Part shown: piece after piece, positions 41,791 to 47,327 of the stretch | Position numbering within the stretch: position 1 is the stretch's first letter | Layout of the letters: each line of letters begins with the position of its first letter | Source of the DNA: Candidatus Bathyarchaeota archaeon A05DMB-4 | GTDB taxonomy: Archaea; Thermoproteota; Bathyarchaeia; Bathyarchaeales; SOJC01 | DNA: 47,327 nucleotides | Direction of reading: 5' to 3' | Assembly: GCA_019685575.1 (NCBI GenBank) | Contig: JABFQO010000014.1 | Coordinates: 1-47,327, forward strand | Notes under the pieces: generated by a model | Seen by the model: only the letters and a program-made list of their open reading frames with translations | Told to the model about the DNA's origin: nothing | Database searches by the model: none | Program-made: the position numbers and the translations under genes

Positions 41791-42804
41791 ATGCCAGTAA
41801 GTAAGGTTTATGTTGTGCCCAACGAGGAAGCCTTTCGAGTATACGTAGCGAAAACAAAACAAATAATAGAATCAGAATTATCTGTCCTCATTTCTAGGCT
41901 TTCCAACTTAAGGTTTCACGAGAAAATAAAGTATGCTTTACTCTCGCAAGGAAAAAGACTACGTCCCTTACTTGTCATGCTAAGTGCTCAAAGTGTGGGA
42001 GGAAACCGAGAAAAAGTTACTTCTTTGGCTTTAGCCATAGAATTGTTGCACACGGCTACTTTGGTGCACGACGACATCCTTGACCAAGACAAGTTCAGAC
42101 GGGATGTCCTCACGGTTCACGAAAAATGGTCAGTAAGCGACGCCATACTAGTCGGAGATGCAATGATAGCGCTTGCGATTTACTTGGCGGCGGACTATGG
42201 AAAAGAAGCGTTAAAGATTACGTCGCGGGCTGGCCTAGCGCTTTGTGATGGTGAATACATGGATGTGTCGATAAAATCGCTTCAGATGTCCGAGGATGAA
42301 TATCTCGAAAAAATAAGAAAAAAATCTGCTTCTCTTTTTAAAGCCGCAGCCCATTGCGGAGCCATCGCGGGTGGAGGCTCTGATTTTGAGGTTGAATGCT
42401 TGGCTGATTTTGGTGAACATTTTGGGATGGCTTATCAACTTAGTGATGATCTTTCTGACGTTACTTCTTTAAACGATGGTATACCTAAAGACCTTGGAAA
42501 ACGTCGAATTAGCCTTCCACTGATCCACCTATACAAATCTTCCAGTCCCTCAGAAAGAAAAATCCTACTCGGCGACCTGCAAATTCTGTCAAGAAAAAAA
42601 GACGGCGCCAAAAAACTCGCCCTAACCCGTGTTTTAAAAAACCTGAAAACCAAAGGTTCTCTCGATTACTGCAAAAAAGAAATAAACAAATACATCGACA
42701 AATCAATCCAATCTATCCAATCCCTAAAAAACACGGACTTCAAATATTACCTTGCCCAAATGGCAGAATCTTTGAGGCCGAAAGAAGAACAAGCCAAAAC
42801 TTGA
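41791..42804 (+). CDS. polyprenyl diphosphate synthase (trans-type)
   Basis: 337-residue isoprenyl chain elongation enzyme. The first aspartate motif is HDDILDQDKFRRD, and the second is LSDDLSDVTSLNDG (the usual DDxxD is DDLSD). The residue five places before the first Asp is Ala (HTATLVHDD), as in long-chain enzymes, whereas short-chain archaeal enzymes have bulky residues there. This predicts a chain longer than GGPP. It could still supply lipid precursors. Standing alone; a UbiA-type gene is 2.1 kb downstream. Confidence 0.88.
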   Translation: MPVSKVYVVPNEEAFRVYVAKTKQIIESELSVLISRLSNLRFHEKIKYALLSQGKRLRPLLVMLSAQSVGGNREKVTSLALAIELLHTATLVHDDILDQDKFRRDVLTVHEKWSVSDAILVGDAMIALAIYLAADYGKEALKITSRAGLALCDGEYMDVSIKSLQMSEDEYLEKIRKKSASLFKAAAHCGAIAGGGSDFEVECLADFGEHFGMAYQLSDDLSDVTSLNDGIPKDLGKRRISLPLIHLYKSSSPSERKILLGDLQILSRKKDGAKKLALTRVLKNLKTKGSLDYCKKEINKYIDKSIQSIQSLKNTDFKYYLAQMAESLRPKEEQAKT

Positions 42805-42953
42805 CAATAAACGTTGAGCACGATGATTGAGAAAACGACGGGCATCTTTGTTGGTTAAAATGGAAAACCGAAGTTTCTGGACTGAAAAATAGATAAGTTT
42901 AATAAAAATGACTGTTATTCTTCAATGTTCTAAAACCGAGAAAGTGTTGTAAA

Positions 42954-43667
42954 GTGAACATCCAAAGCGAAAGAAAAGCCTACGAGGCGCTTTCTAGTGC
43001 TTCGCGGCTTGAAATACTGAAACTACTATACAAGAAGCCGTTGAGCGTTGAAGAAATCGCTGAAGCCGTCAAATTGCAACCCATCACTGTACGTCACCAT
43101 CTGCAAGCGTTGGAAGAAGCGGGTTTTATCGAAAATTATGAAGAAAAAAGCGGTTCTGTGGGAAGGCCGAAAATCTACTACAGATTTGCCAAACAACCTA
43201 TGGTAGTCGGTTATCCGAGACGCCGTTATCTTGCATTGTCTAGTTTTATGATAAAAACGCTTCAAGCACTGTTGGGAACAAAAAGAGCCAGTAATCTTTT
43301 GAGAAGCGTCGGGAAAGACATGGGCAAAGACGTTGTGAAAGAAATCGAAGCCAAATACAACGTGAAAGACTGGTCTATGGAGACTTTTAAGAACGTCTTC
43401 ATAAAACGATACCTCGAGGAAGAAGGCAGCGAGCCAGAAATCATAAAATCTGACAAGAACTCGGTAACCTACCGAGTGCACAACTGTTTATTTCTTGAAC
43501 TCGCTTTGAGGATGCCGGAATTAATGTGCGATGCGCTTCATGAATCATTCGACAAAGGAATCTCCGACGCTATGGGCGGGAAACTGAAAATAGTTCGTCT
43601 AACATGCCAAGGACACGGCGACCCCTACTGCGAGCACGAGTGCAAATGGCAAGAACAATCTGCATAA
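42954..43667 (+). CDS. HTH regulator with cysteine-rich output domain
   Basis: 237 residues. N-terminal winged helix (ALSSASRLEILKLLYKKPLSVEEIA with recognition helix LQPITVRHHLQALEEAGF). A helical middle part follows, then a C-terminal domain with HNCLFLELALRMPEL and CQGHGDPYCEHECKW. The cysteine arrangement resembles V4R/SufR-like output domains that sense metal or an iron-sulfur cluster. Start is GTG. Target genes are unknown; neighbours are prenyl synthase and tRNA-thiolation genes. Confidence 0.78.
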   Translation: MNIQSERKAYEALSSASRLEILKLLYKKPLSVEEIAEAVKLQPITVRHHLQALEEAGFIENYEEKSGSVGRPKIYYRFAKQPMVVGYPRRRYLALSSFMIKTLQALLGTKRASNLLRSVGKDMGKDVVKEIEAKYNVKDWSMETFKNVFIKRYLEEEGSEPEIIKSDKNSVTYRVHNCLFLELALRMPELMCDALHESFDKGISDAMGGKLKIVRLTCQGHGDPYCEHECKWQEQSA

Positions 43668-43747
43668 CTTGTACGTACGCATAAACAAGAATATATTAAA
43701 TCATCCGAATGTTTCCTGTAGAATTATTTTTCCGCACAGGTGATTTT

Positions 43748-44746
43748 CTAAGTAATTCTTAGCTTTTCCACTTCTTCTCGGCTCGGTGTCGGAACAACTA
43801 TGGAGTTGTTCAGATTTGTTTTCCCAAATCTTACTAGGACTTTGCCGCCTTTTTTGTCTGAATAATAAGCGGTTAGCGCCGCCGCTTTTTCTATTGGTTT
43901 TCTTGTTTTCGGTCCTTGCAGAACTGTAATCGGGCTTCCACAGTCTGGGACTTCAAAATAATAATCGTTCTCTGCTTTAGAGTTAAGCAAAACCTTGTTC
44001 TCAGCCTCGTTTCTTCCGACGATTATTTTGTTTTTTTCGAACCTAAAGTGTCTCCCAACCTTGAGCAAGTGCACGTCTTTTAAAGAAACCTTTTTTTTGT
44101 GGTCGAAGAGGTCTCGCAATTTTCTTGCAAATTCCTTGTACGTGAGTAAACAGCCACCAGAGGGGCACGGGTAATTTTTTATGTTAAACTCTCTGGCCAG
44201 TTCAATTTGCCTTTTTCGCGACCTTCCTTTAATATCCAACAATCGTTCTCTATTCACTAATTGTTCTTGTTCAATAACTGTTTCGGGCAGAAGCTTCGCA
44301 GACAGTGGTCTCAGTATTTTGCCTTTCAAGCCAGACTCTTCTTCTATAATCCTCATTGCCCCCATATGCTGCGACATGGGTCTTTCGCCTAAAACTTCGC
44401 CCGTGACAATGAATGACGCCCCTGTTCTCTTTGCGTATTTTTTGGCTTTTTTGAACATGAAGATTCGGCAGTCCACGCATGGGTTCATGTTTTTTCCGTA
44501 GCCGTATTTTGGCTTCCGTACAACGTTCAAGTATTCCTTGCCGACGTTGATGATTTTTATTGGTATGTTGAATTTTTTCGCCACTTCCGAAGCTCCGCAT
44601 TCGCCTTTCTTGCAGAGGCAGAAAGGAGTCACGAAATTCACGGCTTCCACGTCTACGCCTTGGTCTAGGACTAGTTTTAGGGCTAATGTACTATCCAAGC
44701 CTCCGGACAACAGCGCTAACGCCTTTGTTTTCTTCATACCATTCAC
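43748..44746 (-). CDS. PP-loop tRNA thiolation enzyme with NFACT-R-like C-terminal domain
   Basis: 332-residue ATP-dependent tRNA sulfurtransferase of the ThiI/MnmA type, lacking a THUMP domain. The PP-loop SGGLDSTLALKL adenylates the target uridine, and CVDCR and CPSGGC carry likely catalytic cysteines. A C-terminal HLLKVGRHFRFEKNKIIVGRNEAENK resembles the NFACT-R RNA-binding domain. Annotated elsewhere as ThiI-like; target (s4U8 or s2U34) cannot be decided here. Confidence 0.8.
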   Translation of the reverse strand: MNGMKKTKALALLSGGLDSTLALKLVLDQGVDVEAVNFVTPFCLCKKGECGASEVAKKFNIPIKIINVGKEYLNVVRKPKYGYGKNMNPCVDCRIFMFKKAKKYAKRTGASFIVTGEVLGERPMSQHMGAMRIIEEESGLKGKILRPLSAKLLPETVIEQEQLVNRERLLDIKGRSRKRQIELAREFNIKNYPCPSGGCLLTYKEFARKLRDLFDHKKKVSLKDVHLLKVGRHFRFEKNKIIVGRNEAENKVLLNSKAENDYYFEVPDCGSPITVLQGPKTRKPIEKAAALTAYYSDKKGGKVLVRFGKTNLNNSIVVPTPSREEVEKLRIT

Positions 44747-44930
44747 CTAAATTTTTCAGACTTTTATTTAAACATGCTTTTTCTACTAAAACAAACCATG
44801 CTGCTTAAGGTTTTATGCATCATTTTTGGCAATTTGACAGTTTACGCGAGAGTGAAGCGGTAGCAGATAAGGATATAAGAATGATTTAAATAACAAAAAT
44901 GGAAAAAACTCGTGTTAAGAGTGACCGAGA

Positions 44931-45869
44931 ATGTCTGCGAAGAATGGGCCTTATCCGTCTGGGCTTCTCGTATGGCTTAAAGAAATAAGGGCGCCCTTTC
45001 TTACCGCCGTAATAGTTCCAGTTCTTCTGGGCACGGCTGTGGCTTGGTTTTCGTTTAAGGTTTTCGATCCGTTGTATTTTGTTTTGTGCTTGTTAGGCGC
45101 CGTGTTTATGCATGCTGGCGCAAACGTGGCCAACGAGTATTTTGACTACAAAAGCGGATGCGACACGGTGAAAACTGATTTTGCTTCGCCTTTCAGCGGC
45201 GGTAGCGGTTTGCTGCCTGCTGGCGTTTTGAACCCAAAAAAAGTGCACAAGGTTTCCTTGGTTTTTTTCGCTTTGGCTAGTGTCATTGGTGTTTTTCTTG
45301 CGTTTGTTCGTGGATGGGTTGTACTTGTTCTCGGCGTGATCGGCATCTTGTCGGGGTATTTCTACACGGCCGAGTTTGCGCCGCGCGGAGTAGGCGAAAT
45401 CATTGTAGGCCTCAACTTCGGGCCTCTTGTGGTTATTGGTAGCTTTTTTGTGCAAACACAAGCCATCACTTACGAATCTATAGCGGCCTCTGTTCCGTTG
45501 GGAATACTGATTCTCGAAGTGCTCTGGGTGAATGAAATCCCAGATTTTGACGCCGATGCTAGGGCTGGAAAAAAGACCTTAGTGACTCGGATTGGAAGAA
45601 AAAAAGCCGCCGACGTGTATGCAGTTTTGTTGTTTTCGACTTATGCTGTGATGTTGGTGCTGATAGGTCTGTCGCTTATGCCTGTGTTCGCGTTGATTTC
45701 TTTTCTCACGTTGCCGTTGGCTGTAAAAGCCGTTGCGGTTGCTAGGAGAAATTATGACGATCCCAGGAGGCTTTTGCCAGCGAACGCGGGAACGATTATG
45801 ATACACTTGTTTACCGGCATTCTTTTGTGTGTAGCGTACGTTGTCAGCGGTTACTTATCTATACTATAA
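44931..45869 (+). CDS. UbiA/MenA-type prenyltransferase
   Basis: 312-residue integral membrane prenyltransferase with about eight or nine helices. The two aspartate motifs are NVANEYFDYKSGCD and NEIPDFDADARAGKK. GSGLLPAGVLNP after the first motif is typical of MenA-like members that attach a polyprenyl chain to dihydroxynaphthoate, but related archaeal enzymes act on glycerol lipids. No other quinone genes are in the window, so the substrate is open. Confidence 0.88.
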   Translation: MSAKNGPYPSGLLVWLKEIRAPFLTAVIVPVLLGTAVAWFSFKVFDPLYFVLCLLGAVFMHAGANVANEYFDYKSGCDTVKTDFASPFSGGSGLLPAGVLNPKKVHKVSLVFFALASVIGVFLAFVRGWVVLVLGVIGILSGYFYTAEFAPRGVGEIIVGLNFGPLVVIGSFFVQTQAITYESIAASVPLGILILEVLWVNEIPDFDADARAGKKTLVTRIGRKKAADVYAVLLFSTYAVMLVLIGLSLMPVFALISFLTLPLAVKAVAVARRNYDDPRRLLPANAGTIMIHLFTGILLCVAYVVSGYLSIL

Positions 45870-46028
45870 CCTTTGGTTTTTTCTGCCTGTGCGGACGGTC
45901 TTTAGTAGATGACGGTGCGAATGTGAAGCGCCGGAAAGAAGCTGTCCTTCTTATTTAACGAGTTGTACGATTTTTGCGAACTAGAAGCCGAAAAGTTTTT
46001 TTCTAATAGGTTGCTTAGCGTGTAGTCC

Positions 46029-47228
46029 ATGTGGTGGATTATCGGCTTCATCTTTCATGAGATGGCGTTCGGTTTGCTTTCTGTCTTTATTCCGCTTTAC
46101 GTGACTGGTTATCTTGGAGGAAGTCTGATCGATGTTGGCATAATGATTTCTTTGGCAAATTTTGTCGTCGTACCTTTTTCTTTCTTCTGGGGTTATCTTT
46201 CTGACAAGACAAGGCGCTATCGTTTTTTCATTCTTCTTTCCTTTTCTATGTTGAGTGTTCTGCTGTTTCTTTTTTCTTCTACCCGCGTCGTTTCTACGCT
46301 CGTCGGGCTTTACGTGGCGGTGGCAGTCTTCCACGTGGCTCATGAAGCGCCTAAGAACGTGTTGATCTCAGAATACTACTCTCGTCCCGAGTGGGAGCGG
46401 AGCTTCGCATCTTATGAGGCTTTAACAGAAGTCGGCTGGCTTTCAGGCTTGCTCTTGGGTTTTGTATTTTCAGGGTTTGGTTTTAGTGGTGCATCCTTAA
46501 TACTGCTATGCAGTTTGTTGAACGCGATTGCTTTTTTCGCCTCGTTATTTTTGGTTAAAGATCCGCTTCTTGTGTTTGAAAGACGGCTAGTGGCTATTGA
46601 ACGCGTGGTGGATTTTGCGCATCGGGGTTTCTCTGTGGCGTTTAAGGCGATTGATGGAAAGCGTGTTAGAGAAAAACTGAAGAACGAAAGCGCCCTTCTC
46701 TTCTGTACGGGTCTTCTTTTGTTCTCGTTGTCTACGAGCATGTTATTCACGCCCTTACCCGTGTTCTTCTCCAAAAACTTGGGCGTGTCTTCGAACATCG
46801 TCTTCGGTGTGTTTATGTTCAATACCTTTGGAGGCGTTTTAGGCTACGTGGCATCACGGAAAAAAGCGCAACAATTTAACGTGAGAACAGTTGTGAAGCG
46901 AGCAAACCTAGTGAGAGCGGTGTTGCCGTTGCTTCTGGTAGCCGCAGAGGTTTGGTTCTCTGTTTTCACTCTTGCTCTGGCAACCGTTGTTCTGATGATT
47001 ATGGGCATTGCTTACGGGTTCTTCCTAATATCAACCCTTTCTCTGTCGATGGAACTGATTCCCGAAGGAAAGACCGGCGTGTTCAATGCTTTGGTAGGCT
47101 TGGGCGGAGCCTTGGGATGTTTTCTGGGAACTTACGTTGCAGAAAACTATGGTTTTCAAACGCTTTTTATGGCGACTAGCGCAGTTTTTTTCTTGAGTTA
47201 TATGGTCTTCAAGGCTTTCTCAAACTAG
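46029..47228 (+). CDS. major facilitator superfamily transporter
   Basis: 399-residue MFS permease with about 12 helices and a central cytosolic loop (about 175-215). The loop after helix 2 reads GYLSDKTRRYRFF, matching the MFS motif A (G-x3-D-x2-R-R). The substrate is unknown; a sugar or drug transporter is possible. No adjacent gene gives a clue. The ATG at 46029 has only a weak ribosome site. Confidence 0.87.
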   Translation: MWWIIGFIFHEMAFGLLSVFIPLYVTGYLGGSLIDVGIMISLANFVVVPFSFFWGYLSDKTRRYRFFILLSFSMLSVLLFLFSSTRVVSTLVGLYVAVAVFHVAHEAPKNVLISEYYSRPEWERSFASYEALTEVGWLSGLLLGFVFSGFGFSGASLILLCSLLNAIAFFASLFLVKDPLLVFERRLVAIERVVDFAHRGFSVAFKAIDGKRVREKLKNESALLFCTGLLLFSLSTSMLFTPLPVFFSKNLGVSSNIVFGVFMFNTFGGVLGYVASRKKAQQFNVRTVVKRANLVRAVLPLLLVAAEVWFSVFTLALATVVLMIMGIAYGFFLISTLSLSMELIPEGKTGVFNALVGLGGALGCFLGTYVAENYGFQTLFMATSAVFFLSYMVFKAFSN

Positions 47229-47327
47229 AAAATGAGGCTTTAAAAGAAGTGGGTTTATTCTTGCGAACGTTCTGGCGCCGGGGAATAGGTTTACATCTCG
47301 GTTTAAATTCTCGGCGAATTTTTTGTA

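Noticed and set aside
1-47327. CRISPR array, insertion sequence or prophage
   Set aside because: No regularly spaced repeats, transposase or phage structural genes were seen anywhere in the window.

Overview
The window is archaeal. It carries aIF5A next to deoxyhypusine synthase, Rpb4, ribosomal protein L21e, Pus10, SRP54, Nob1, KsgA, a DUF655 protein, RPA-type single-strand binding protein and a PAC2-family proteasome-associated protein. The gene repertoire, together with HdrABC-FrhB and no visible methanogenesis genes, suggests an uncultivated TACK-type archaeon, with Bathyarchaeia the best guess. That lineage assignment is inference and needs a marker tree. Genes are dense and often overlap or use TTG, GTG and possibly CTG starts.

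Layout. 1-8.8 kb: RPA, a TrpB2-type tryptophan synthase beta chain, a membrane-anchored transglutaminase-like protein, a DUF362 protein, a two-gene ABC importer without a binding protein, and a PhoU-like protein. 8.8-9.8 kb: nucleoside phosphorylase and tRNA-Ile(GAT). 9.85-15.1 kb: the most unusual region. It contains an ACR3 arsenite exporter interrupted by one in-frame TGA, a Usp protein, an ArsR repressor with a Cys-x-Cys sensor motif, a lipoyl-carrier (GcvH-like) protein, two DGC-type cysteine proteins, three paralogous dicluster ferredoxins, a free-standing HdrA N-terminal domain and a truncated DUF169 protein. A perfect 26-bp repeat covers the promoters of two operons in this region, so it looks like one regulon. 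15.1-19.4 kb: mostly small or membrane proteins of unknown role.

19.4-24.8 kb: a conserved information-processing run on the minus strand (SRP54, Pus10, L21e, Rpb4, DUF655, KsgA, HemK-like methyltransferase), with start/stop overlaps between several members. 24.9-36.5 kb: PAC2 protein, Hsp20, deoxyhypusine synthase/aIF5A, a secreted toroid-type protein, NAD kinase/Nob1, the TldD/TldE protease pair, an Lrp-type ligand-binding domain and a small cysteine protein. 36.7-41.7 kb: an hdrA-hdrC-hdrB-frhB operon whose HdrA carries a fused MvhD-like tail lacking cysteines. 41.8-47.2 kb: polyprenyl diphosphate synthase, an HTH regulator with a cysteine-rich output domain, a PP-loop tRNA thiolation protein, a UbiA/MenA-type prenyltransferase and an MFS transporter.

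The best candidate for an undescribed system is the ArsR-linked lipoyl carrier/DGC/ferredoxin/HdrA-N operon. Its parts suggest a cytosolic thiol-based electron or metalloid relay tied to arsenite export, but its reaction cannot be told from sequence alone.
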